Part shown: in pieces, positions 24,131 to 35,310 of the stretch
Layout: each line of letters begins with the position of its first letter
Numbering within the stretch: position 1 is the first letter of the stretch
Source: Certhia americana
Taxonomy: Eukaryota > Chordata > Aves > Passeriformes > Certhiidae
Assembly (NCBI GenBank): GCA_018697195.1
Contig: CM031857.1
Span: 95,210,966 to 95,274,965, forward strand
Reading direction: 5' to 3'
Length of the DNA: 64,000 nucleotides
Position numbers and translations under genes: made by a program
Notes under the pieces: generated by a model
What the model was told of the DNA's origin: nothing
The model's database searches: none
What the model saw: only the letters and a program-made list of their open reading frames with translations

Positions 24131-24149
24131 GGAAAATTATGGTCATCAA

Positions 24150-24271
24150 GTGTCTCCCTACGAAGCCTGCAGCTACAGGGACACCAGGGCTGGAAAAGAT
24201 ATTCCAAGGGGATTATGTCAGGGCACCAACATTGCTGCCTTCACACTTTTATAATCTGGTAGTTTGAAGAC
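24150..24271. repeat. One copy of an unrecognised ~160-175 bp repeat
   Basis: The block 'ggacaccagggctggaaaagatattccaaggggattatgtcagggcaccaacattgctgcc' through 'cttttataatctgg' (described in pieces, no continuous consensus) aligns with the units at 25768-26300: gggctggaaaag, a 'gat-a-cagcagggcac' block, 'attgctgcct' and 'ttataatctgg'. The LTR at 24272-25767 separates this copy from the rest of the array. Confidence 0.7.
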
Positions 24272-25767
24272 TGTGGTACTTTGACCAGCCCCATGGAAGT
24301 GAGCCAGCTGGCTTTGAGAATGACATCTTGTTAGACCAATTAGAAGGCATTTCATCTCTGGGAAGAGTACATTTCAAGGCAAAACAAAACCTGGGAACTC
24401 TTTTTTTCTGTCCCAGCACTCAGAGAGGGAAGACCTCCTCCCCTCAGCCTTGGGCTGTGTGTGGGGAGGGAGGGGAGGCCACTCAGGCCAAGGTAGGGCT
24501 GGGCTGCATTTGATAACATCTGCAGACACAGAGCCCTGCTCTGCTGGGCTGGGCTGGGCTCTGCCACTGCTTTAGCCCTGACAGACTCAGCTGATGGCTC
24601 TTAGGGCAGTGGGGGGAGGAGAAGAAAAAGGCCCACCCTGATCAGACAGAGGGGTGGAAAGACAGAACAGTATCTAACTTCCCTCCCACAGCTGCAAAAG
24701 ACCTGCAGTGGGTGCCCTGCACAGGTTTGAAATCTGACACCATGGACTGCTGTGGGCCTGGCAAAGATCCTGGCACAGCTCCAGCACAGCTGCAAATTCA
24801 TCACCTGACTGTCCTGGCTGGGTGTTGCCTTTGTTAACTCTTTTACTGCAAAGAAGAGACCTCCAAAGCTCCTTATTCCTTAAATGAGAGACAAGGACAA
24901 AAGGGAAAACATGTAGAGAAACCAACATGAAGATATTAAAATCAGCAAAGAAAGAGTGATTGCCCTAGATGAAATGAGTACGGGGAGTTGCTTTCAGGCT
25001 GAAAAATCTCTTGTAAGTTGTGGTGATTGACTGTAATATATTGAGATATTTCCTTTAAACCACAAAGAAGTATGGGGGAATGAAAAGTTCAAATTGTAGA
25101 CCTGAGCAAAGGAGTTAAAGTGAGCCAAGGTTGAAGTGGCTGTGATTCCATGAGAAGTTTGAACAGAGAGATGATGTGATAGACTTTTTTGCCTCTGAGA
25201 AAAGAAAAGGAGAATCTCTGTTCTCTGCAATGAAGATGATCTTAAAGATAGATAAAGAGAACCTTTGCTTTGAACAAAGGATCTTGAAAAGAAATTAAAC
25301 ACCCCATACATCGATATGGCCCAGAGGCACATCTGTAAAGAACTGTGCACGTGGGAGGAGCTTCACGAGGCAGATCTTCTGGGTGGCTGCTTTGTGAAGA
25401 ATGAAACCACGAGAGAGCTGTTTTCTTGTGGGGAAATTTTCCATTGCAAATGAGAGGTGCTTCCCTCCCTAAGTGAACTGCAGAAAGACTATTTTAGAGG
25501 TGGAAAACTGACTGAGGTTTCTGGGTGTTGTTTTCTGCACGTTGTCAGTTGGAAAGAAAAGAAAGTGTGGGGAGGGAGGAGGAGTATTCTGAAGGTTTCA
25601 TTCTGATTCTTGGGTTTTTTCTTTCTCCTTTTAGTGTTAGTTAATAAAGTTGTATTACTTTTAAGTTTAAGCCTGCTTTGCTCTTGATTGATAAATTTCA
25701 AACTAGCAAACCAAAACTACAACACAAAATTGGTGTTTCTGCCCGGTATCAAACTAAAACCATGACA
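24272..25767 (+). mobile_element. Solo LTR of avian ERV, ~1.5 kb, plus orientation
   Basis: It begins TGTGGTACTTTGACCAGCC and ends AAACCATGACA, with an AATAAA polyadenylation signal at 25643-25648 and a short U5 after it, which sets the plus orientation. Length is about 1496 bp. The terminal AAACCATGACA is the reverse complement of the TGTCATGGTTT at the left end of the minus-strand LTR at 12142, so the two families share a sense-strand 3' terminus. I could not find a target duplication (AAGAC at left, GCCAC at right), so the left boundary is a best guess. It carries no retroviral genes. The small GGGCT run near 24545-24562 is internal. Confidence 0.72.
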
Positions 25768-26300
25768 GCCACCCACAGTGATGAGATCTCCAGCTGAAGC
25801 GCCAAGTTACCTTTAAGGTTATGATTAAAGTTCAGAGAGCCTAAGCTCCAGGGTCAATGAGGCTGAAAAAGTCAAAGACAATCACAATAGGGCCAACATT
25901 GCTCCTTCTACCCTTTATAATTTTGGCCACCCAGGGGGATTGGGATTTCAGTCTCAGTGCCAAGCTGTCATTACAGTTAAGGTTAGGGAGCAGAGAACAA
26001 CAGAGTCTACATCTCCAGAGACACTGGGGCTGGAAAAGGCATGCAAAGATGATCACAGCAAGGCCTCAAAATAGCTCTCTGTCACATTTATATTTTGGGC
26101 AACCTGTAGTGATGGGGACCTCAGCCTCAGTGCCAAGCTTCCTTTGTGGTTAGAATTAGGGTTCAGAGATCCAGAGAGCCAGAAAACTTAAAGCTCCAGG
26201 GACAGCTGGGCTGGAAAAGGCAACCCAGGGAGATCACAGCAGGGCACAAATACTGCTGCCTCCAGACCTTTCTAAACTGGATCACTCATGGTCCAGCAAT
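25768..26300. repeat. Tandem array of an unrecognised ~160-175 bp unit
   Basis: Three imperfect units follow the LTR. Marker GCCAAG occurs at 25801, 25959 and 26132, giving periods of 158 and 173 bp. Each unit carries, in order, a 'gatgrgga..tcagtctcagtgccaagct' block, 'ggttagggttcagagagcc', 'ctccagggacaNctggggctggaaaaggca', 'gatcacagcagggcac' and 'tgctgcct...ctttataat...ggccac'. Units have diverged and contain no long open frame. I do not recognise the family. Confidence 0.75.
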
Positions 26301-26692
26301 GAGGGCAAGGCATATGAGAAGTGACTGAGGTCCCTTGGCATGTCCAGACTGAAGAAAAAGAAATTGAGGAGACCTCATTGTGGTTATTCCTCACGAGTGG
26401 AAGCAGAGGGGCAGACACTGACCTTTCTGGTGACAAATGGTGGGATCCAAGGGAATGTCATGAGGCTGTGTCAGGAGAGATATTAGGAAAAGGTTTGTCA
26501 GTCAGAGGATGAGTATTGGAACAGGCTTCTCAGAAAAAGTGCTACAACACCTAGCCGGACAGAGCTCAGGAAGTGCTTGGAAAATGCTCTCAGGTACATG
26601 GTATGATTTTTGGGGCTATCCTATGTTGGGCCAGGACCCGATGATTTAATGATTATTGTGGGTCCTTTCCACCTCAAAATTTTCTATGACAG
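26300..26692 (+). mobile_element. CR1 LINE 3' end
   Basis: It starts in the ORF2 tail ('ctgaagaaaaagaaattgaggagacctcattg') and runs through a CR1 3' UTR ('gatattaggaaaaggtttgtcag', 'ggaacaggcttctcag', 'gacccgatgatttaatgatt') to 'cacctcaaaattttctatgac' at about 26692, a decayed CR1 tail. It is in the same orientation as the RT fragment at 23105-23800. Confidence 0.82.
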
Positions 26693-26914
26693 TGTACTCT
26701 ATGAAAACTGAGAAATATAATTGTGGACGTCTCTGTGTACATTTCAGAATAAATTTAAATATTTTCACCTTAGTTCTCAAGGATTTAGAAAAGTACTTTG
26801 AAATTGAATTTAATTTAAGAGTACTGCTTGCTGCTGTAAGTAATAAACCATATGTTTCATAAACTGCTACTATGATGGTGTGGAAATATACTGTGCTATG
26901 GAGCCAAAACAATG

Positions 26915-27160
26915 AAAGGGTCTTTAAAAGGTCCTGTAGTCTCTTCTCACACTAAGAGGCACATGAATTAAAAATAAAGCTTTCCTGACAGATATTTGTC
27001 AAAACTGTTCTTTAAATTTCTCTCTTTGACAGTGTCCTTAAACCATTTATTCTGATGTTGCATTAGAGTGTTTTTCTTTAGGTGAACTTTGGTCTCCTTT
27101 GCTTCAATTTAAGAGCACCACTTCTTTTCCTATCTCAAATCCTATGAGATGGGTTTGACC
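26915..27160 (-). mobile_element. Old CR1 3' UTR fragment
   Basis: On plus the piece reads 'cttaaaccatttattctgatg', 'gtgtttttctttaggtgaac' and 'gcttcaatttaagagcaccacttcttttcctatct', the course of an old CR1 3' UTR in reverse. The terminal tail is not clear. Confidence 0.5.
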
Positions 27161-27329
27161 TACAAGCGTAACAAATCATTTGAAAAAGCCTCACACTTCT
27201 AGGAAGTAACAGATTGGAAAAAAAGAACTGATCTACTTCTATATTCATAAAACTCTAAAAAGTAAAGTTTGGACCTCATATAAAATGTAATTTACAATGT
27301 TGGTTACCCACATTAATGAACTTAAATTA

Positions 27330-27900
27330 AAACAGGTTCAGAGAAATATCAAAATAATTACAGTAATGAAAAACCAAGCTTATGAAAAGAGGTTAAAGGA
27401 CTTGACTTATTTATATAAGGAGTCATTTAATTTTGTTAAGCTAAATATTTTGGGCTTTGAAAGACGTGAAAAAGAACTAATTAAATTGGAAGATAATGCT
27501 GGTGAAAAGCAAACAGTTACAAATAGATTATGAGTATAATTCCAGACAGAATAAGAAAAAACATTTACAGTCATAAAGTAAATTTTCAGATAAGCTATAC
27601 AGGGCTGTGGGGACAATTAATTTAACTGCTCTAGGATAGTATATGATAAAATATTATCTGGGCTGCATCAAAAGAGGGGTAGGTTTCTGTTCAATATTAG
27701 GAATTGCCCATATTTTTCATTATGAGTCTGGTGAGACACTGGAACAGATATTGCAGATGCCCCATCTCTGGAAGTGTTCAAGAGCAGGCTGGATAGGTTT
27801 TTGGACAACCTGGTCTGATAGAAGTTGTCCCTGCTTGTTGCAAGAAGATTGGATTGGATGACCTTTAAGGTCCTTTCTAACCCATAATATCCTCTGATTT
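27330..27900 (+). mobile_element. CR1 LINE 3' region, older copy
   Basis: The left half resembles a decayed CR1 ORF2 tail ('agcttatgaaaagaggttaaaggacttgac'). The right half is a clear CR1 3' UTR: 'gagacactggaacagatattgcagatgccccatctctggaagtg' (in pieces), 'ggataggtttttggacaacctgg', 'gttgtccctgcttg', 'ggatgacctttaaggtcc' and a tail near 27900. All frames are closed. Confidence 0.82.
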
Positions 27901-30203
27901 TTTGCAGATTCATTCCTGGTGTACACGTTGCCTTAATGACCATGTGTAATAATTCAGTGTTATTGACACCATACTGCTTCTCCAAAGTTTCTCCATTTCT
28001 TTGCAATACCACTTGTTTATGACTAAATAGCCCCAAGCATGAAGTTAAGTCAAGAAAAAATCCTTCCATCCCCCCAAGAAGAACTACAAGGCTATGTGGA
28101 GTTATTGAGACCTTATCCAGCAGTCAGCTGATCCATTTGGGGGTTTTTGGTACACTGTGTGGCTGGCAGACATTTAGGGACTGTACAGAGGCTGGCTAAG
28201 GCTCTGGTGTGGGGCAGAGTGTGGGGCAGTGCAGTGACCCACCTTCACAGAACTCACCCACACCTTCACTGCCCACCCAGTAGGTCTGAGCCAGTCAGTC
28301 ATTGCTCTGATCTCCTACATGTCTGTGTGACATATCCTCCAATAATGACATTGCCTGATATAAGGAAATAAAATGGATTTTTAATATATAATGACTTCAT
28401 TCAAAATAGATGAATTCTAGGGGTTAATCAGCAGGGAAAAAATCATAAATATGTTTGTCTGCCTCAAGGGCTAAATACAAATGAAAGGAACTAAACTTCT
28501 AGCAGTACATTTTCAGGAACTGCAGTATTACTTAGTTAGTCTGCTTTTTTAATGGATATTTTTTTAACAACACACAACTTCTAATGATAGGTAATCCTGT
28601 GAGACATGTTAACAAACAAAACAAAAATTCATACTTTTATAAGAGATTGAAAAATTAATATCTGAAATATCTGTTTTGAGGATATAGCTGCCTGGTAAGA
28701 TTTAGTATACTGAAAGGGGATAGATTTGTTTATTTTTAAAAACCCTGGTTGAGAACAAAACTGAATTACTCTTTCAAGCATCATAGAAAATTTAATATGT
28801 AAGTGCTTAGAAATTAGCATTTTGGATTTTGTAATCACAGTTTTGCACTGATCCAATTTGTAACGTTATTTGTTTAGAAATATGAACACCTAGTAATTTA
28901 ATTTTAGAGGCAGAAATTTTAATGGCTAAGCAGAAAACAGAAAGGTTTTAGGTCTACTATTTAGCTGGAAAACAGCTCACAACATTATGTCACATAAAAG
29001 CCCGTGTTATCTCAAAATATGCCATCAGAAACTGGTATTTCATGATTGTAATCTATTTTCACTAAGAACTGCAAATAACGTCATGTAGACCTAAATCTTC
29101 ACTGATGACCTGATAAAATGGGCAGTACCTACCAGTTCTCTCAATTGCCCTTAGTTAGCTGTGAATGAAAATGAAATTGCCCAAGATTTTAATTTTTTTT
29201 TTTTTCCCCATCAGAAATTGTTCTTGTGCCCTGTGAACTAACACACTGAATTTTTATAGTGTAATTGGAAGGAATCATTTTGAGATCTGGGATTAATGCT
29301 GCTTCCTTTGTATTAGAAAAAAAACCACCATTAAATGCTCATGTTATCAGAATTACTCTGAGAGACTCTTTTAAAACTCCACTGCTACACATCTGAAGTA
29401 ATTCTGCATCCTTCAATATCATCTTTTGTCTTCTATGTTGCTGTAAGAAATCTACATACAGATCTATATCCTCATCATCTCCATGGCATTTTGTATTCAG
29501 TCACATTCAGAAAGAAATATTCAATTATATCACTGCATATATTAATGTAGGTCTCTACTGTCTCTTTTTAGACAGTGGTAGTGCATTTAATTCTTTTTTA
29601 TTCACTATACAGGATGCCAACATGTACAGGTACTTCTAGAGGGCTTTTTGTCCTATAATTCATTGCAAGGAGTTAAATAGGTTCAAAGCCTGAAGAAATA
29701 GATTCATAGCTATTGTAGCACTATCCAAAGAGCCTAACAGTCCCTTCCCACTTCCTACCCACAAATCACATAGTAAGTGTAATGAATAAAATATTTAAAT
29801 GACACCAGCCTCCACATCCTCTTTTCATCCTGGAATTAACAGCATTTGAATTTGGGGGAGGAGGATGCATATGAAAGATAGGAATCAGACATATTTTACT
29901 TTCTTTTTTCATTGCTCTTTAAAAAAAAAGTTACTTTCATAGCAAAATAGCTCTCTTCAGCAGACAATATCTGTTATCTTGAAGTATGTCCATTAGTATT
30001 ACATTTTCCAAAGCACTAACTCATAGCAGTCACCAAGGAGTCCTTTTATTAGCACAAAAGTTCAGGGAAGGGTGTGAGAATAGAATGAAACAGAGTGGGG
30101 GAAAAACAAAGACATTTACTTTAGAAAGTCATAGAAGCCAAAAGGGATGTGACTATTAAAAGCAGATTTTTCTTATTCAGAAATAAAAAAAAAAAAAAAA
30201 AAA
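27901..30203. other. Non-coding stretch, no gene recognised
   Basis: A modestly GC-richer patch at 28100-28340 is followed by AT-rich sequence with short poly(T) near 29192-29206. I see no exon, RNA gene or recognised repeat body before the poly(A) tract at 30185-30203. Confidence 0.55.
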
Positions 30204-30290
30204 CATAGAATGGCTGGAAGGGACCTTAAATATCATTTGTTTCTAATCCTCCTGCCATGGGTAGTGATGCCACATATTAGTACTAAAGTA
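30185..30290 (-). mobile_element. poly(A) tract followed by short CR1 3' end
   Basis: Nineteen A residues (30185-30203) abut CATAGAATGGCTGGAAGG, which is a CR1 3' terminus in reverse, continuing 'gaccttaaatatcatttg' and 'cctgccatgggtag' to about 30290. The CR1 piece is only about 90 bp. Confidence 0.7.
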
Positions 30291-31018
30291 GTTATTTTTT
30301 TCTTCTCCAAAATAAACCTGATTCCTAATGAAGGACCATTTAGCTTCGTACCAGTAAGAGAAAACTCATTTCTATTAAAAGTTAATTTTTGTAACTGATT
30401 TAACTTACTTTAGTCACAGGTTTATACCAATATAATATATTCCCAGAGCATGACTGAGAACAGTGTGATTATAGACAAATTACAGTAAATCTAAACAAAT
30501 AAATTAATCTCCTAGCTGTAAAGAGATAACATGCTTCATATTTTAGCATATTAGTATGATATCCTTTAATATGAAGGGAAGATGTAATCATTGATGACCT
30601 CTTGGACACAGATGACTGAATCTTAAAAAGATAAAAAGATAAATAACCCAGCTTTCAAGGAGTCAATAAGAATTATATTTCAAGGTAAGCTTAATTAGAC
30701 AGTGTATCTGTAATACTTACTAGAAGAATAAGGACCTAATAAAAGAGATCTCTTACATGAAAATGATAGACCACTCTCAGTAAGGTAGATTCAGAGGACA
30801 GATTATTAGGGATTATTAAAAATTAATTCCTGATCATTAATCTTTCCATCAAGGCACATTGTGTATTTTCTATTTAGAGGAAGCAAGAAAAGCATATCTA
30901 CCTTTGAATAGAACTATATTTAAAGTAGCACGGAAAAAGAAAACTATCCTAAAGGTATCTCATTTAAACAAAAATTAAAGTCATCAAAAATAAACCAGAT
31001 GTCAAAAGAGGGACTTAA
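30291..31018. other. AT-rich stretch, no gene recognised
   Basis: About 730 bp of AT-rich DNA up to the solo LTR. No feature is visible beyond small AAAGATA-type repeats near 30625-30640. Confidence 0.55.
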
Positions 31019-31444
31019 AGAATTGTAGATTCTCCTGTCCCTTTACCCCCCCACAAACTGCCAGCCCAGATTTAGGGGGAGTATTGGAAGAGGGAATTAC
31101 AGAATAGGGTAGAGAGAGTTACAAAAGAGGCCCCCTTACCCCAGGATATATTCCAAGGCCTTTATTCCTTGAAGGGGATCCGGAGCGAGAGAGAGCGGTC
31201 ACATGGGGGAGAGGGATTTTTATCACCTTTGGGGTCGGGGTCAAGTTACTGTCCGATGGCTATAGGTCAGGAGACCAGGGGGCAGGTAACCCGGGCCAGG
31301 TTACAGTTTCTGGGGGAGGAGTTTTGGGGGAAAAACATTCCTAAAGGGAATACAACAAGGAATCATAAAAGTTCTTTCCCCATTAAAACTTGTAGGTCTT
31401 CCAGGATATAATATGGTGCCAGATGTTAAAATTTATCCAAGAAT
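31019..31444 (-). mobile_element. Solo LTR with perfect 5-bp target-site duplication
   Basis: The LTR spans 31024-31439 (416 bp) and is bounded by AGAAT at 31019-31023 and AGAAT at 31440-31444. On plus it starts TGTAGATTCTCC and ends TTTATCCA; in its own sense it begins TGGATAAATTTTAACATC and ends GGAGAATCTACA. Promoter logic sets the minus orientation: a TATA-like GATAAAAAT (plus 31216-31224) is followed 50-60 bases later by AATAAA (plus TTTATT, 31161-31166). The U5 carries a run of G after TTTGT (plus CCCCCCCACAAA near 31048). GC content is higher than in the flanks. No internal retroviral sequence is present, so it is a solo LTR left by recombination between two LTRs. Confidence 0.88.
31216..31224 (-). 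promoter_or_regulatory. TATA-like box of the solo LTR
   Basis: On the minus strand GATAAAAAT precedes the LTR polyadenylation signal by about 55 bases. Its role is inferred from position; activity is unknown. Confidence 0.55.
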
Positions 31445-34400
31445 CGCTGAAGCCAAAAAATTATAACAATTATACTTTAACCTACATTTCTGCTGTTTCA
31501 GAATCTCATTACCAGAGTTTACAGAAAGGTTTGTGCTGTAAATATTATGGTGGTACTTCAGAAAAAAAATTTGATTGCAGAAATGTTTTTTTCAGTGATG
31601 AGAAATGCATCTTTGATGCATACAAACAGTATAAAAGTAGAAAAGAAAATTAACATTTTACTTATGTGTCTGACTTGTTTGTTGATATTAGTCTTACTGT
31701 TCCATACAGTTTTAATGTTCTTCTATTATAAATGTCCTCAAAGCCTCTGCCTCACAGACATTTATATCTGTGGCTAGTTCTTTGAAAAAAGCCATCTTTT
31801 AGCAAAATTGGGAAGATAAATGTAGGTACCACTGAGCAAATTAAGTTCTTGCACATTCATATTGAGCTCAGTCTCTGCTGGACCTCGTAAATCACTCAAA
31901 GGTATATTATTGTCTATGGCCCAGAGAACTAAATATGGGCCCCCTCCAGAAGCAGTGAGACTTCCAACTTACAAAATTACCTATTTGCATCACACCTCTG
32001 GAAAGCCTTTCACTTAAAAGTAGAAAAAAGATAGTCAATGAATTCTACTTCTCTTTATGGCAAATTATTATGTTAGAAAGACATTTTATGTCTTAAAATA
32101 GAATTATTTTCAGAGAGGATATGGGGTAATAGTTGTGTACACAGTCAAGTTCATGTGTGAAATGTGTCTCAGAAAACTGAAATTCAGAAAACTGACCATA
32201 TCACATATACATGAGCATTGTTTTCAGTAACAACAATGGAAACATTGTAGCAATGATTAGTGGATTTCAAGGGGGGAGACAAAGGATTTTTTAACTGTCT
32301 TCAACATAACAGGTTTGACTTTGAACACAAAAGACACGATTTTTTTACCACTCTTGTTCTACTAAGCACCTACCTGGAAGGTGCCCTGCAGAACCTGGGC
32401 ACAGTTCAATGACCTCTTTATTTTTTTCATTGTGTCCTGTGGTATATGTTTTTCCACAGATAGTCAAACATAAATTACCTTTTGAATAATTCATGCAGAC
32501 ATTAAGGATACTTTTTATCTAAGATATAGTAAACATGTGCAAAATTTCCAACACGCACAATTGCTGTGACATGGGCTTTACCATGAAAGCTTTCCTTGGT
32601 TCATTCCAGGACAGATTCTAAAATTCAATTCCACAGACTATTGTTAAATATTTAGTTTACAATATACACTATCAGGTTAAAAGATGCACTTGGAAGTCAC
32701 TAGTACTCTTCCACCCACACAATTTCATACAAACTTGTTTAAGAAAACACATTAATTTATTTAGATTTAATCTAAAACTCTAATTCGCATCTAATTGCAT
32801 AGACAGAAATATTTAAATAAACTAGAGGCCCAGTGAGCATCTTAAAGTCTCAAGATTTTCTAAGAAAATTAGTTTGGCTGTGACCCAGGTGAGACCAACA
32901 TCCAGTCCCATTTTTTCCTTTCCTTTACTGACATATTGCAATTTCATCAGTTCAGCCTCATATTCAAGTGCTTATTGCAAAACCCATTGAGTGCTAAAAA
33001 AAGTATAGCCTTCCAGCAGCAGTCAGAGAGTGTTAATAGTGCCTCTTTCTGAGCAGCAATGCATGAACAGTAGTTGTACTGGATCCTCCCTTGGATAAAG
33101 ACCGATAGACTTCTTGGTAAGAAACATGGCAGGGTTAGCTGGAAAAGACCAAGGAAAGACCATCTTATGTATACTTTGCTAAAAAGCAATACTATCTGAG
33201 GAGTCACAAAGAATTAATTGGGTTTTATTTCCATAATAAGCTACATTAAGAGGAAACATGAAGATATTTCACGATGCAATTCTGCTTGAGATGGATAGTT
33301 TTCTGACTACCGTAGGAAAGGAAGAATAGTTTTTCTGTAAAAGATCTACTTCTTCTTTCACTTTATTTTTCAGTTGGTGTGTAATTTGACAAACCCCTCC
33401 AGATAACAGAGATAGATCACAGGTGAGAATAGCTCCTAATCAAGAAGCTGAAGATCAACACAATGTAAATGCACACAATAGCAAAAGGTGTCAATATGGA
33501 GTCACTATGGCTAAGCCAGTAGAGGTCTAAGAAGAAGAATATGGAAAGTTATTTTTGTCATCCAGAAGTAAATAACTGTATTTTGCCAGATGAATGGTTT
33601 TCTAGGTACTAGTTATAACCTGACGACAAGCTGAGCTTAGTGGGCTTAACATAGCTATGTAGTACTCCTCAGTATGTGTTTAGGTATATGAGATACCTAC
33701 ACAGTACTAGCAGACATGAAATATGTGGGAAACCTGTATACTGCTGAAAGCTGTTATGAGGTGAAGGTAGGATAGCTTGCACCATCTAAACTGGCACTAA
33801 AGACCATTAGAGACCTCTGTTGACTTTGATGAGAGGAAAAGACACTAGAATTACCTGTAGAAATCTGTACTGCAGACACATGAATTGAGGTTATTGAATC
33901 TGGGTCTAAGTCTGATCCAAAATACAACTTTACTCTGGGACATTTTCTGAAAACCCATACTTCTACTCTTATTGTCACTCCTGTGGCTAAACAGGCTTGT
34001 TTGGGAAACTGACCTAGCTTTTTATCCTGCTTTCTTTGTCCCCCTTCTTTTTTCTGGGATAGTTCGAGGTAGCACTGCATGGTCAGAAGTCAGATGAGAG
34101 GACAGGACGAAGGAAGCTGTGAATTAATGGACAATAAGGACAGCTGAGCTGATTCAGTTTCCTGCTGTACATAAAAGAAGGCTGTTAGGCTAACTCAAAC
34201 ATCTTACAGACCTGCATCTGATCTCTTTTAGAGACCCACAGATGCTCTCAGATGTGCCTTTTGTCTTTCCTCATCTTCAGCTTTAGGCTCCTCACTCTCA
34301 GGCAGGAGATTTCCAATGTTTTGCCTGTCAATGAACCTTCTCCTTGCATTTCTTTTTCAGGTGCTTGTAGCTTTGTGAAATGAAAGCTCTTTGGGGCTAT

Positions 34401-34849
34401 GTCTGTTCTTGCTTCTTGTTCTTTTTCAATTCTTTCAATTTATTGATAATAATTTACCATTAACAGTACATTGGACCATCAGTAAGCTGCATATGTTCAC
34501 AGTGCTTTTGGGTTCCTATTTCTAGTTTTTTGTAGTTACACATTTTGGGCAGTGCTGAGCATCACATATGAAAATGCAGTAAGTACCATTTAGGTGTGAC
34601 ACTGTGACAACTGACCCTGTCTCATCCTTGCTACTTTTATGTGCACTTAGTACCATCAGTTAGTCACTAGGGGTCCTATTACCACTTATTACTCACTCTT
34701 TTAGCAAACAGTTGTTCAAACATAAGTTTCTAGATCCATCTTATTCTACCTGCTGCTCCAGATGGGCATAGGTTTCTGTAAATCCTGTCATATTAGCTAT
34801 GCAGATGTCTCGACCTGCCTTCATATGGTGTTCTGATTCATGAACTCCA
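31445..34849. other. AT-rich non-coding stretch, no gene recognised
   Basis: About 3.4 kb without a recognised gene or mobile element. Frames at 31423-31653, 32947-33207 and 33754-34080 are short and show no domain. A pyrimidine tract ending CAG near 34362 could mimic a splice acceptor, but the frame after it closes within a few codons. Confidence 0.55.
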
Positions 34850-35310
34850 CATCTAGTCAGACAAATAACTTCCAGGCTGAACAAGCCCAACTGTCCCAGC
34901 TTCTCATCCTCTCCTCATGAGGCAAGTGCTCCAGCCCTTCTTGGCCATCCTCTGAGCTCACTTCAGTTTTTAGATGTCTTTCCTGTATTGTGATGGGCAA
35001 AACTGGATGCATTATTATGCATATTTTTTCTGTTTATTAGAGGAGAGTAATCACTTCTTTCAAATACCAGCAATATTTCTAACACAGTGTGCCATTAGAC
35101 TTCATTCCTGGGAGGATGCAGTGCTCACTTATGTTCAATTTGCTGATCATTGGGATCATGTTAGTCAGTCCCAAGTTAGTCAGTCCCCAGTCCAGCAACT
35201 GTAGAAGCTTAGTTCTAAGAATTTGCTTAGCTAGACCATAACAGCATGGCTTAGATACAAAGATGCTTTCACAGATCCTGCTAACATCAAGGTAGATTAT
35301 ATTCACTGCC
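34850..35310 (-). mobile_element. Decayed CR1 LINE, ORF2 tail and RT pieces
   Basis: On plus, 34865-35010 ('ttccaggctgaacaagccc', 'cctctcctcatgaggcaagtgctccag', 'gggcaaaactggatgc') is the CR1 ORF2 tail in reverse. After a poorly matching stretch, 35085-35310 resembles the RT region, where the minus frame contains YLDVSR in place of the usual YLDFSKAFD. The order is right for a single element with an internal deletion. It stops exactly where the LTR-like element begins at 35311. Confidence 0.65.

Noticed and set aside
23906..24267. Long MDGW- and SIHP-repeat reading frames on both strands
   Set aside because: They are translations of the (GGAT)n microsatellite; repeated frames on both strands are expected from a tetranucleotide.
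26150..26180. Interstitial telomere-like sequence (TTAGGGTT)
   Set aside because: Only one or two imperfect hexamers occur in each unit of the ~165 bp repeat; there is no TTAGGG run.
34362..34390. Pyrimidine tract ending CAG, resembling a splice acceptor
   Set aside because: The downstream frame closes within a few codons and no exon or donor partner can be supported.
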